Shown here: one piece after another, positions 17,461-25,440 of the stretch
Numbering within the stretch: position 1 is the stretch's first letter
Layout of the letters: every line of letters begins with the position of its first letter
Assembly: GCA_964387775.1 (NCBI GenBank)
Contig: CAYLZO010000003.1
Coordinates: forward strand, 1 to 63,516
Direction: 5' to 3'
Source of the DNA: CAYLZO01 sp964387775
Lineage (GTDB): Bacteria; Chloroflexota; Anaerolineae; JAAYZQ01
DNA: 63,516 nt
Position numbers and translations under genes: made by a program
The notes under the pieces: generated by a model
Told to the model about the DNA's origin: nothing
Database searches by the model: none
Seen by the model: the letters and a program-made list of their open reading frames with translations, nothing else

Positions 17461-18513
17461 GTGGCAAGTTTCAAGTCTCAAGCGGTGGGTGCGTTCGGCC
17501 TGGCCTTGATCGTAGCTCTGGTGGTCTTGCTGATCTCGGGCGGGGCCTCGGCTTCGACGCCGCCCCGGCCGCTGGGCACAGCCACGTTTACGGCGACAGC
17601 CACGCTGACCTTTACCCCGACCTCGACGCCAACGCCCACCGCCACGCCGACCCAGACCCCAACCCCGACCCAGACCCCAACGCCGACCCCAACGCCGACC
17701 CCAACGCCGACGCCCACGCCGACGCCGCTGCCGGCCAGCCCTACGCCCGCCTCCGCCTCGGACCACCTGTGGCTGCTGCCGCCCATCGGCCCTGATGCCG
17801 AGGGCGACCGCTATCCGGGCACCTACTTTCCCTATGGCTCCACGGGCGGCGGGCGCTATCACCTCCACCACGGGGTGGACTATATGAATCCGGCCGGCAC
17901 GCCGGCCCTGGCTGCGGCCGCCGGCACGGTCATCGTCGCCGGGAACGACCTGGAGACGATTTATGGCAAAAAGCCGGATTTCTACGGCAACCTGGTCGTC
18001 TTGGAGCTCGACCGGCCATTCAACGGCCAGCCGGTCTATCTCCTTTACGGCCACCTCTCCCAGGCGCTGGTGAGCGAGGGCGAGCACCTGGAAGCCGGCG
18101 ACACGCTCGGCCTGGTGGGCATGACGGGCGTCGCCATCGGCAATCACCTCCACCTGGAGGTCCGGCTGGGCAGCAACGACTATCGCAGCACGCGCAATCC
18201 GGTCCTCTGGCTGCGGCCGGAGCCGGGCCAGGGGGCCCTCGCCGGCCTGCTGGTCGACGCCCAGGGCCGCCCCCTGCCCGAGACGCCGGTGACCTTTTTC
18301 CGCGCCGCCGAGCCGAACAAGTGGTGGCGCCAGGTGCAGACCTACGCCAACGAGGAGGTCAACCCCGACGACGAGCTGGGCGAGAACTTTGCCCTGGGCT
18401 ACGTGCCGGCGGGCGAGTACCTGGTCAAGGCCAAGGTCAGGGGCAAATCCTACGTCCAACCGGTCACGGTGGAGCGGGGCGAGATCGCGTTTGTGCGCCT
18501 CGTGACCGAGTAG
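17461..18513 (+). CDS. M23-family metallopeptidase with Thr/Pro linker
   Basis: 350 residues from GTG 17461; GTG 17485 is equally possible, because the first eight codons fall in a repeat-like AAGTCGCAAGTGGCAAGTTTC tract (17451-17480, given in part). A signal anchor (GLALIVALVVLLISG) is followed by 50 residues of Thr/Pro repeats, then an M23 core with HHGVDYMN, YLLYGHLS and GNHLHLEVR carrying the zinc ligands. M23 enzymes cut peptide crossbridges. A C-terminal carboxypeptidase-regulatory-like beta domain (about 262-350) is added. It follows the LysM protein closely, consistent with joint wall remodelling. Confidence 0.85.
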   Translation: MASFKSQAVGAFGLALIVALVVLLISGGASASTPPRPLGTATFTATATLTFTPTSTPTPTATPTQTPTPTQTPTPTPTPTPTPTPTPTPLPASPTPASASDHLWLLPPIGPDAEGDRYPGTYFPYGSTGGGRYHLHHGVDYMNPAGTPALAAAAGTVIVAGNDLETIYGKKPDFYGNLVVLELDRPFNGQPVYLLYGHLSQALVSEGEHLEAGDTLGLVGMTGVAIGNHLHLEVRLGSNDYRSTRNPVLWLRPEPGQGALAGLLVDAQGRPLPETPVTFFRAAEPNKWWRQVQTYANEEVNPDDELGENFALGYVPAGEYLVKAKVRGKSYVQPVTVERGEIAFVRLVTE

Positions 18514-18584
18514 CGGCGCGGGAGGAAATCCTTCGCCGTGCCGCTGGCCAGTTGATCTCAACCCAACGTCAGGAGAGGAACGGA

Positions 18585-18968
18585 ATGGAAGCGCAAAGCT
18601 CGATTCTCAGCATCTTGCTCGTCTTGATCACGATCCTGGGGAGCCTGTCGGGCTGTGGCAGCCAGGAAGGGACGATCCGGGGTACGGTGCAATCGGCCCA
18701 GGATGGAGCGCCCATCGCGCGGGCCGAGGTGTATGTCATCGAACTGATGAGGGCGGAGAACGTTACGGACATGAACGTCTTTCAAAAGGGCGAGGCCCTC
18801 GACAAGCAGGTTAGCGGCGACGATGGCGGGTTTTCTTTTACCCTGGACGAGGGCGATTGCATCGTCGAGGTCTGGGTCGAGGGGCAGAAGGTGGCCGACC
18901 GCATGGTCAACGTCGAGGGAGGGCAAACGAACAGCCTAGACTTTGACGTCGAGGTGCCCTCGCCCTGA
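18585..18968 (+). CDS. Small lipoprotein with a carboxypeptidase-regulatory-like domain
   Basis: 127 residues from ATG 18585, which has AGGAGAGG upstream. The signal peptide ends in the lipobox LSGC with C24 as the lipidated residue. The mature part is one prealbumin-like beta domain: GTIRGTVQSAQDGAPIARAEV, shown here only as its first strands, and GGFSFTLDEGDCIVEVWVEG. Such domains stabilise or present other proteins. It lies 71 bp after the M23 gene, whose own C-terminal domain has the same fold. Confidence 0.8.
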   Translation: MEAQSSILSILLVLITILGSLSGCGSQEGTIRGTVQSAQDGAPIARAEVYVIELMRAENVTDMNVFQKGEALDKQVSGDDGGFSFTLDEGDCIVEVWVEGQKVADRMVNVEGGQTNSLDFDVEVPSP

Positions 18969-18989
18969 CGGAAACCTCTCTCCAAAATC

Positions 18990-19022
18990 AAAGCGACGCA
19001 GATTCGAGGGCTGCGTCGCTTT
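18990..19022. terminator. Bidirectional terminator hairpin
   Basis: AAAGCGACGCAG (18990-19001) pairs perfectly with CTGCGTCGCTTT (19011-19022) around a 9-nt loop, between the plus-strand lipoprotein gene and the minus-strand gene ending at 19077. Confidence 0.75.
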
Positions 19023-19076
19023 GGGGTTGGACGATCGGGCGAACCTGCTGCTCGTCTCGCGGCCAGGGCCGGAAGA

Positions 19077-19418
19077 TCAGCGGCGCTTTTGCTTTTGACT
19101 CGACCTTCTACCCTTGCCGGAAGATGCTCTATCCTTGGGCTTGCTCCGCCGCCAGGGGGTGACAGGTGGCTCGTCTTCTTCTTCCCAGTCGTCCTCCTCC
19201 CAAAAGATTTGGCCAGGCACCGGGAACCCAAGAAGGCGAAAGACGACGAGCAACAGACCGACGCTGATGGCCAGGGCGATGAGGCTCGCCTCAAAGAGGG
19301 AGAGCCCGGGGAAGACTTGGACGGCAACCCAACCGACCCCAACGACGCCTAGTGTCGCGGCGAGGCTGATCGCCAGCGCCAATACGAGGATGAACAGAAT
19401 CGTCGAGATAGTGCGCAT
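19077..19418 (-). CDS. Small membrane protein with charged tail, family unknown
   Basis: 113 residues from ATG 19418, preceded by AAAGGAGCACGTT. Two hydrophobic segments (about 5-38 and 45-67) are followed by a very acidic patch (EEDDWEEEDE, near 74) and a Lys/Arg-rich C-terminus (KQKRR), so the tail is probably cytoplasmic. I do not recognise the family. It begins 29 bp after the stop of the URO-D-family gene and may be the last gene of that operon. Confidence 0.6.
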   Translation of the reverse strand: MRTISTILFILVLALAISLAATLGVVGVGWVAVQVFPGLSLFEASLIALAISVGLLLVVFRLLGFPVPGQIFWEEDDWEEEDEPPVTPWRRSKPKDRASSGKGRRSSQKQKRR

Positions 19419-19447
19419 AACGTGCTCCTTTCCAATTGGTGTTCGAC

Positions 19448-20608
19448 TCAGCCCAGTTCCCGGGAAGTGGTGTACATGGCGACGATGTTCTCCAGCGGCG
19501 TGTCGGCCTGGAGGTAGTGAGCCGAGGCGCAAATGTAGCCGCCGCCCCGTCCCAAGACCTCACACCGCGCCCGCACCTCGGCCTGGACCTCCTCCGGCGT
19601 GCCGTGGGGCAGGGTCCGCTGGATGTCCACGGCGCCGTGAAACGACAGCCGGTCGCCGAACTCGGCCTTGATGCGGGCCATGTCCATGCCCGCTGCCCGG
19701 GGCTGGAGCGGATTCAAAACGTCGATGCCCATCTCGTCGGCAAAAGCGCCGATGAGGGGGAACACGGCCCCGCACGAATGGTAAAAGATCTTGACCGGGT
19801 ATTTCGCCGCGCGGATGGCGGCGTTGAGCCGCTGGTGGCGGGGCAAGATGTACTTGCGCCACATGCGCGGCGACAGGAGCAGCCCGCCCTGGATGCCCAC
19901 GTCGTCGTAGGTATAGACCGCGTCCAGCAGCCCGCCGGCGGCCTCGATGACGCGCACCGTGTTTTCGATATAGACGTCGGTGAAGCGGTCCATGATGGCG
20001 CTGGCCAGGTCCGGCTTTTCGACCAGGTCCAGTAAAAAGCGCTCAAAGCCGCGCAGGCCCCACGACCACTCGAAAATGCCGCCCACCTCGTAGCGCAGGT
20101 GGTGGCGCCAGGGGCTGTTGAGCCGCTCGCACTGCGCCCGTACGCCCGAGACGTCCCAGTCGTCGGGGCTGGGCCAATCCCAGTTTAGAACGTCGGCCAC
20201 CGTCTCGGCGTCGGCCAGGGGATGGCGGGCGTACTCGTCGTAGGCGCCGAACTCGTTGGCGATGCGGCGGCGATGGGCGCCCCACTCGTCGACGTAGGTG
20301 CCGTCGGCCAACTCGCGGGCCTTGGTGCCCACGTAGCGGGTCGTCACCATGCGGCAGTCCGCGCCCAGCAGGCGCAGGATTTCTTCATCGTCCGCGTCGA
20401 GAGCAGTGCGGAGCCGATCCCACACCTCGTCCACGGCCCAAAAGTCAAAGGGCACGCGGTCGGATTCCCGGAGGGCGAGGGCCGTCTCGACCCGCTCCCA
20501 GGGTGAGATCGGGCTGGTCTCGGGCCGGCCATAGTGGGCGCGCAAATAGGCCCGGAGTTCAGCCGGGTCCTTGAGGATCGAGGCGAGGGTGCCGGAAAGC
20601 GCGGTCAT
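19448..20608 (-). CDS. URO-D-superfamily protein, corrinoid methyltransferase-like
   Basis: 386 residues of the uroporphyrinogen decarboxylase superfamily: SPWERVETALALRESDRVPFD resembles the N-terminal segment (written here as parts), YTYDDVGIQGGLLLSPRMW is the mid-protein motif, and KIFYHSCGAV followed by DVLNPLQPRAAGMD is the conserved C-terminal substrate region. The HSCG histidine/cysteine pair is typical of MtaA/CmuA-like methyltransferases or uncharacterised relatives, not of heme-pathway HemE. The start codon overlaps the stop of the BMP-type permease by 4 bp (ATGA), so it is translated with the transporter and may process its substrate. That link is inference. Confidence 0.82.
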   Translation of the reverse strand: MTALSGTLASILKDPAELRAYLRAHYGRPETSPISPWERVETALALRESDRVPFDFWAVDEVWDRLRTALDADDEEILRLLGADCRMVTTRYVGTKARELADGTYVDEWGAHRRRIANEFGAYDEYARHPLADAETVADVLNWDWPSPDDWDVSGVRAQCERLNSPWRHHLRYEVGGIFEWSWGLRGFERFLLDLVEKPDLASAIMDRFTDVYIENTVRVIEAAGGLLDAVYTYDDVGIQGGLLLSPRMWRKYILPRHQRLNAAIRAAKYPVKIFYHSCGAVFPLIGAFADEMGIDVLNPLQPRAAGMDMARIKAEFGDRLSFHGAVDIQRTLPHGTPEEVQAEVRARCEVLGRGGGYICASAHYLQADTPLENIVAMYTTSRELG

Positions 20609-21876
20609 TGCTTCTCGTAGGGCTTGCCCTCCGCCGCCGGGGCGATGGCCCGCCCCACGACGCCGGCCACGACGACGATGGTCAGGATGTAGGGCGCCAT
20701 TTGCAGGAACTCGGGCGGGATGGGGATTTCGATGAAGGGCAGCACCGGCTTGAGGATCTGCATCTTGACCTGGAGCGCGTCGGCAAAGCCAAAGAGGAGG
20801 GCCGCCAGAAAGCCGCCGGTGGGATTCCAGTTGCCAAAGATCATGGCCGCCAGCGCCACAAAGCCCTGGCCCCGCGTCATATTGTCCTCGAAGGAGCCGA
20901 CGACGCCCAGCGAAAAATAGGCCCCGCCGATGCCGGCCACCAGCCCGCCGAGGATGACGCTCACGTAGCGCATGCGGTTGATGTGCACGCCGACGGTGTC
21001 TGCGGCTCGCGGGTGCTCGCCGCAGGCCCGCATCCGCAAGCCCCAGGGCGTGGCAAAGATGACGTAATTGACGACGACCACCAGGATGAGCATGATGAAC
21101 ACCGTCGGCTGGTTGTCAAAGAGGATGGGGCCGACGATGGGGATGTCGGCCAGGACCGGGATGCTGATGGCGTCAAAGTGGCCGGGCGTGCTCAGGCCGG
21201 CGGGCTCTAGCAGGCGCAGGTTGAAAAAGCGGGTGCCCCCGGCGGCCAAAATGTTGATGACCGTGCCCGAGATGATCTGGTCCACCTTGTACTTGATGGA
21301 CAGCACGGCGTGGAGCGAGGCCATCACGCCGCCGAGCAGGCTGGCCATGAGCAGGCCCATCCACAGGCTGCCAAAGACCCCGGCAAAGGCCACGGCGGCA
21401 AAGGCGGCCGTCAGCATCATGCCCTCGATGGCGATGTTGATGATGCCCGCCCGCTCGCAAAAGATGCCAGCCATGGCCCCCAGGGTCAGCGGGGTGGCGG
21501 CCGTCAGCGTGCTCTGGATCATGCCCGGCAGGTTCAGGCTGGTGCCGCTCGTCATCCAGACCAGGAAGGCGAACGCGGCCAGAAAGGCCACACTCCAGCT
21601 CAGGAAGGAGCGAAGGGAGGCCAGCCCCCGGTAGAAGCGCAGCCCGGCCATAAAGAGGCAGAGGATGCCGATGGTGTAGAGCGTGCCCTGGGACGGCAGG
21701 GAAAAGAGCGTGCCCAGCACCTGGTCGGTAAAGGTCGATTGGTCGCCGGGCTGGACGCTGAACCCGCCCAGCACCACAAAGATGGCGCCCAACAGCAACA
21801 CCAGCCCACTGGTCAGAAGATCCTTGCGGCTGAGGCCCGATCTTGGCCTGTCGATGGTTTGTGCTTGCACTGCCAT
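20605..21876 (-). CDS. BMP-type ABC importer permease (YufQ-like) with extra N-terminal membrane segments
   Basis: 423 residues from ATG 21876, with GGAGAGAATC upstream; the longer frame would run into a palindromic repeat. The family core starts near residue 115 (TLGAMAGIFCERAGIINIAIEG) and shows the conserved RACGEHPRAADTVGV loop that contacts the ATPase. Relatives such as YufQ are about 310-320 residues; the extra 110 residues here hold three predicted membrane segments (about 22-40, 66-82, 91-109). It is the second permease of a nucleoside-type importer and is translationally coupled to the URO-D-family gene. Confidence 0.88.
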   Translation of the reverse strand: MAVQAQTIDRPRSGLSRKDLLTSGLVLLLGAIFVVLGGFSVQPGDQSTFTDQVLGTLFSLPSQGTLYTIGILCLFMAGLRFYRGLASLRSFLSWSVAFLAAFAFLVWMTSGTSLNLPGMIQSTLTAATPLTLGAMAGIFCERAGIINIAIEGMMLTAAFAAVAFAGVFGSLWMGLLMASLLGGVMASLHAVLSIKYKVDQIISGTVINILAAGGTRFFNLRLLEPAGLSTPGHFDAISIPVLADIPIVGPILFDNQPTVFIMLILVVVVNYVIFATPWGLRMRACGEHPRAADTVGVHINRMRYVSVILGGLVAGIGGAYFSLGVVGSFEDNMTRGQGFVALAAMIFGNWNPTGGFLAALLFGFADALQVKMQILKPVLPFIEIPIPPEFLQMAPYILTIVVVAGVVGRAIAPAAEGKPYEKQ

Positions 21877-21900
21877 GATTCTCTCCAGCCAGTTCTGGGA

Positions 21901-21935
21901 TATTGGATATTGGCGAGTATCGCCAATATCCAATA
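21901..21935. repeat. TATTGGATATTGGCGA inverted repeat
   Basis: A perfect 16-bp inverted repeat (21901-21916 and 21920-21935) with a 3-nt loop lies in the 67-bp gap between the two permease genes. It has no T tract. It may stabilise or moderate the operon transcript, or be a mobile palindromic repeat. Confidence 0.6.
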
Positions 21936-21943
21936 CTCAGTTC

Positions 21944-23398
21944 CTACGCGCCCCAACCCCGCGAAAAGACCGTGATCTCTTCGAGGCCCTCGCGCCGGGC
22001 CTCGCGGAAGCGGTAGATGGCCCGGATGATGGCCGGCGCGGCGATAAAGACGATGACCAGAGACTGGACGATCTGCACGATCTCGGTCGGGATGCCGGCC
22101 ACCGACTGCATCCGCCCCGCCCCGGCACGCAGGACGCCAAAGAGGATGCTGGCCCCCACGACGCCGGCCGGATGGCTCTTGCCCAGCAGCGCCAGGGCAA
22201 TCGAGTCGAATCCATAGCCGGCCTGGAAGCCGAGGGCGATGTTGTGGGTGATACCGAGGCCCTGGCTGACGCCCGCCAGCCCGGCCAGGCAGCCGCTCAG
22301 GAACATGGCCAGCACGTAATTCTTGGCCACGCTCATGCCGCCGTAGCGGGCCGCGTCGGGGTTGGCGCCCACCGTCCGCAGCTCGAACCCCCACGTCGTC
22401 TTGAACAGGAACCAGCCGGTGAGCACCGCCGCTGCCAGGGCCATCACAAAGCCCCAGTGCAGCGTGACCGGGTGGCCGAGAAAGCGGGGCAGGAAGGCGC
22501 TCCCGGCGATGTCGCGGGTGCGGCAGGTGCCCTGGGTGAACTCTAGCGGCCCGCAGAGCAGCCAGTCGCTGAGGCGAAAGACGACGTAGTTGAGCATGAT
22601 GGTGGTAATGACCTCGTGGGCGCCGGTCCGGGCCTTGAGCACGCCGGCGATGGCCGACCAGAGCCCGGCCGCGGCCGCCCCCACCAGGATGGCCAGGGGC
22701 AGGTGCACGATCGCCGGCAAGCCCGGGATGGAGAAGCCCAGGATCACGGCTGCCAGCCAGCCGACGCCGATCTGGCCCTCGGCGCCGATGTTGAACAGGC
22801 CGGCCCGAAAGCCCAGGGCCACCGCCAGCCCGGCGAAAATGTAGGGCACCGACTGGACCAGGCTGTCGCTGGGGCCGCGCACGGCGTTGAGCACCGGCTG
22901 GAGGCCCTCGCCCCCGAGCCAGCGGCCGATGGCGATCAAGATGCGCGCCGGGTCACTGAGCGAGCCCTGGTAGAGCGCGCCGTAGGCCCGGCCCAGGTTG
23001 CCGAACGCCAGGCCGATGGCCTCCCCGATCCGGCCCTCGCCCAGGGCCTGGTAGACGGCCTGGTCGGTGAACATGATGACCAGGGCGCCGATGAGCAGCG
23101 CCGTGACCACCGACAGGGCAGGCACGAGCAGGCCCCGCAGCCGGGTGCTCAGCCACTCCTTCATCCAGGGCCAGCCGCCCCGCCGCGTGGCAAAGAGGGC
23201 CAGCACACCCAGGCCGAGCAGGAGCGTGATGGGCCACAGGCCCAGCGCCACGAGGAGGAGGAGCACCAGCCACTTGCTGAGCAAGACGACGACGCCCACG
23301 GCGGCGGCCAGCAGGGCCGCCCGGGCCCACAGGGGCAGGGCCGCGAGCCGCCGGCCGAGATTTGTCTGACCCGGTTCTCGATCTCCTTCCCTAGCCAA
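21944..23398 (-). CDS. BMP-type ABC importer permease (YufP-like) with N-terminal extension
   Basis: 484 residues, against about 350-370 for YufP-like permeases. The core (from about 87) carries the conserved PYIFAGLAVALGFRAGLFNIGAEGQ region, given here in part, and the ATPase-contact loop LRTVGANPDAARYGGM. The extra N-terminus contains two or three hydrophobic segments between about 26 and 70, flanked by Arg-rich stretches. With YufQ-like and RbsA-like partners it should import nucleosides or a related compound. Its start overlaps the ATPase stop by 8 bp. Confidence 0.88.
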   Translation of the reverse strand: MAREGDREPGQTNLGRRLAALPLWARAALLAAAVGVVVLLSKWLVLLLLVALGLWPITLLLGLGVLALFATRRGGWPWMKEWLSTRLRGLLVPALSVVTALLIGALVIMFTDQAVYQALGEGRIGEAIGLAFGNLGRAYGALYQGSLSDPARILIAIGRWLGGEGLQPVLNAVRGPSDSLVQSVPYIFAGLAVALGFRAGLFNIGAEGQIGVGWLAAVILGFSIPGLPAIVHLPLAILVGAAAAGLWSAIAGVLKARTGAHEVITTIMLNYVVFRLSDWLLCGPLEFTQGTCRTRDIAGSAFLPRFLGHPVTLHWGFVMALAAAVLTGWFLFKTTWGFELRTVGANPDAARYGGMSVAKNYVLAMFLSGCLAGLAGVSQGLGITHNIALGFQAGYGFDSIALALLGKSHPAGVVGASILFGVLRAGAGRMQSVAGIPTEIVQIVQSLVIVFIAAPAIIRAIYRFREARREGLEEITVFSRGWGA

Positions 23399-25262
23399 CG
23401 CTTGCCTCCCCTCTCTCCCGTTCGAGCCGCGAGCCGGCCATGAGCAGGCCCAGCTCCTCGCGGGTCACCTCGTCGGCGTTCACCGTGTCCACGATTTCGC
23501 CTTCGTACATCACCGCGATGCGGTCCGAGATGGCCATGATCTCGTCCAGCTCGACCGAGACGAGGAGCACGGCGACGCCCTCGTCGCGTTGCTGGATGAG
23601 CCGCCGGTGGATGTACTCGATAGAGCCCACGTCCAGGCCGCGCGTCGGCTGGGCGGCGATAAGCAGTTTGATGGGCCGCGAGAACTCGCGCCCGACGATG
23701 ACCTTCTGCTGGTTCCCGCCCGACAGATTCTGGGCCGGAAGGCCGATGCTGGGGGTCCGCACGTCGAATTCCTCTGTCACCCGCTCGGCAAAGTCGTAGA
23801 CCTGCTCGAATTGAAGGGATGGACCGCGAGCAAAGGGGCGCTGATAGTAGTTGCACAGGATATAGTTGTCATAGATGGGGAAGGGAAGCACCAGGCCGTC
23901 GCGCTGCCGGTCCTCGGGGATGTGGGCCACGCCCAACTGGGTGACGGTCCGGGGCGGGGCGTTGGTCACGTCCTGGCCCAGGACGCGGACCGAGCCGGCG
24001 GTGGCCGGGAGGAGGCCGGTCAACACCTCCACCAACTCGGTCTGGCCGTTACCCTGGACGCCGGCCACGCCGAGGACCTCGCCGGCGCGCACGCTGAGGT
24101 CCACGCCGCGCAGCAGGGGTTGGCCGCGGACGTCCTCGGCCGCCAGATCATGCACCTCCAGGACCACGTCGCCGGGCGACGCCGGCCCTTTTTCCACCCT
24201 CAGAGCTACCTCTCGCCCGACCATCATCTCGGCCAGGTCCTCCTCCGACGATTCGGCCGGCGTGGTCTGGCCCGTCACCCGCCCGTCGCGCAACACGATG
24301 ACCCGGTCGGCGATGGTCATCACCTCTTTGAGCTTGTGGGTGATGAAAATGATCGATTTGCCCTGATCCGTCAACGAGCGCATGATCTGGAAGAGTTCTT
24401 CTGTCTCCTGGGGCGTCAAAACGGCCGTCGGCTCGTCGAGGATGAGGATCTCGGCCTCGCGATACAAGGTCTTGATGATCTCGACGCGCTGCTGCACGCC
24501 CACCGGCAGGTCCTCGATGAGGGCTTCCGGGTCGACGGCCAGGCCGTATTGTGAGGACAGGGCCCGGATGCGCCGCGCCGCCGTGCGCCGGTCCAGCGCC
24601 GTGGTCAGCACCTGGAGCGCGGGATAGGAGAGGGCGGCGAAAAAGAGGGCCAGGACGACGAGGAGCGGGATCTGGCTGGCGCTGCCCAGGAGCAGGGCCA
24701 GGGCGACGAAGGACGCCCCGCCGGCCAGGGCGGTGACGGGGAAGTAGATGCGCAGCCCCTGGCGGCTCAGGAGGCCCAGCAGCATGACCACGCCGTAGAT
24801 GGCCGCCGTCGCTGCTGCCCCGGCCAGGGCGGCCAGGAGCCACTGGCCGGCGTTGTCCAGGGCAAAGATGCCGCCCACGAAAAAGAAGAGGGCCGCCAGG
24901 CCGCCGGTCCAGCCCAGCGTCTGCCAGGAGAAGGAAAAGCGGGTCGGCTCGGTACCCATCACGATGTTTTCGGCCACGGTAAAGACCGGGACGAGCTGAA
25001 AGTGCTGGTGGACCATGCCGATGCCCAGCTCGATGGCGTCGTTGGGATCGGTGATTTCCACCGGCTGGCCCCAGACCTCGATCTCGCCCTCGTCCTGGGC
25101 ATAGAGGCCGTAGAGGATGTTCATCAAGGTGCTCTTGCCCGCGCCATTTTCGCCCAAGAAGGCGAGGATCTCGCCCTGGTTCAGCGCAAAGCTCACCTGG
25201 TCGTTGGCCAGCACCCCCGGAAAGCGTTTGGTGACGTTGCGTGCTTCTAGGATCGGAGCCAT
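23391..25262 (-). CDS. BMP-type ABC importer ATPase with a membrane-segment insertion in the first domain
   Basis: 623 residues with two nucleotide-binding domains, as in RbsA/YufO proteins (about 500-510). NBD1: Walker A GENGAGKST (37-45), Q-loop HQHF (85-88), signature LPVGVQQR (252-259), Walker B ILILDEPTA (272-280), H-loop ITHK. NBD2 has GVQGNGQTE, LSGGNQQK and IAAQPTRGLD; the weak Walker motifs there are normal for the family. Residues 109-223, between the Q-loop and the signature, are an extra hydrophobic block with four likely membrane segments (about 119-135, 140-165, 172-194, 198-219). After it the normal sequence resumes at RRTAARRIRAL. GGGAG precedes the ATG. Confidence 0.9.
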   Translation of the reverse strand: MAPILEARNVTKRFPGVLANDQVSFALNQGEILAFLGENGAGKSTLMNILYGLYAQDEGEIEVWGQPVEITDPNDAIELGIGMVHQHFQLVPVFTVAENIVMGTEPTRFSFSWQTLGWTGGLAALFFFVGGIFALDNAGQWLLAALAGAAATAAIYGVVMLLGLLSRQGLRIYFPVTALAGGASFVALALLLGSASQIPLLVVLALFFAALSYPALQVLTTALDRRTAARRIRALSSQYGLAVDPEALIEDLPVGVQQRVEIIKTLYREAEILILDEPTAVLTPQETEELFQIMRSLTDQGKSIIFITHKLKEVMTIADRVIVLRDGRVTGQTTPAESSEEDLAEMMVGREVALRVEKGPASPGDVVLEVHDLAAEDVRGQPLLRGVDLSVRAGEVLGVAGVQGNGQTELVEVLTGLLPATAGSVRVLGQDVTNAPPRTVTQLGVAHIPEDRQRDGLVLPFPIYDNYILCNYYQRPFARGPSLQFEQVYDFAERVTEEFDVRTPSIGLPAQNLSGGNQQKVIVGREFSRPIKLLIAAQPTRGLDVGSIEYIHRRLIQQRDEGVAVLLVSVELDEIMAISDRIAVMYEGEIVDTVNADEVTREELGLLMAGSRLERERGEASVG

Positions 25263-25383
25263 CGCCGCTCCCTCTTGTTAACAACGGATTTGCAGAATGA
25301 ACGGATTAAGCGAGACAGTGCCAACGCCTAACCTCTCGGCCAAATACGATCCGTCAATTCTGCAAATTCACTGTTCTCACAAG

Positions 25384-25415
25384 GGGCGGTGCCGAGCAGA
25401 CACTCGGCACCGCCC
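25384..25415 (-). promoter_or_regulatory. Intercistronic hairpin between receptor and ATPase genes
   Basis: GGGCGGTGCCGAG (25384-25396) pairs perfectly with its complement at 25403-25415 around a 6-nt loop, 25 bp after the receptor stop. Without a T tract it is more likely a partial terminator or mRNA stabiliser that keeps the receptor in excess over the membrane parts, as in many binding-protein operons. Confidence 0.65.
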
Positions 25416-25440
25416 ACAAGGTCAAGCTAGTTGTGGCTGG

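Noticed and set aside
19448..20608. Naming the URO-D-family gene hemE
   Set aside because: The N-terminal and C-terminal motifs fit the corrinoid-methyltransferase-like branch, and no other heme genes are nearby.
24480..24510. Degenerate signature LPVGVQQR and weak second-domain Walker B in the importer ATPase as signs of inactivation
   Set aside because: Both features are normal for RbsA/YufO-type ATPases; only the hydrophobic insertion is unusual.
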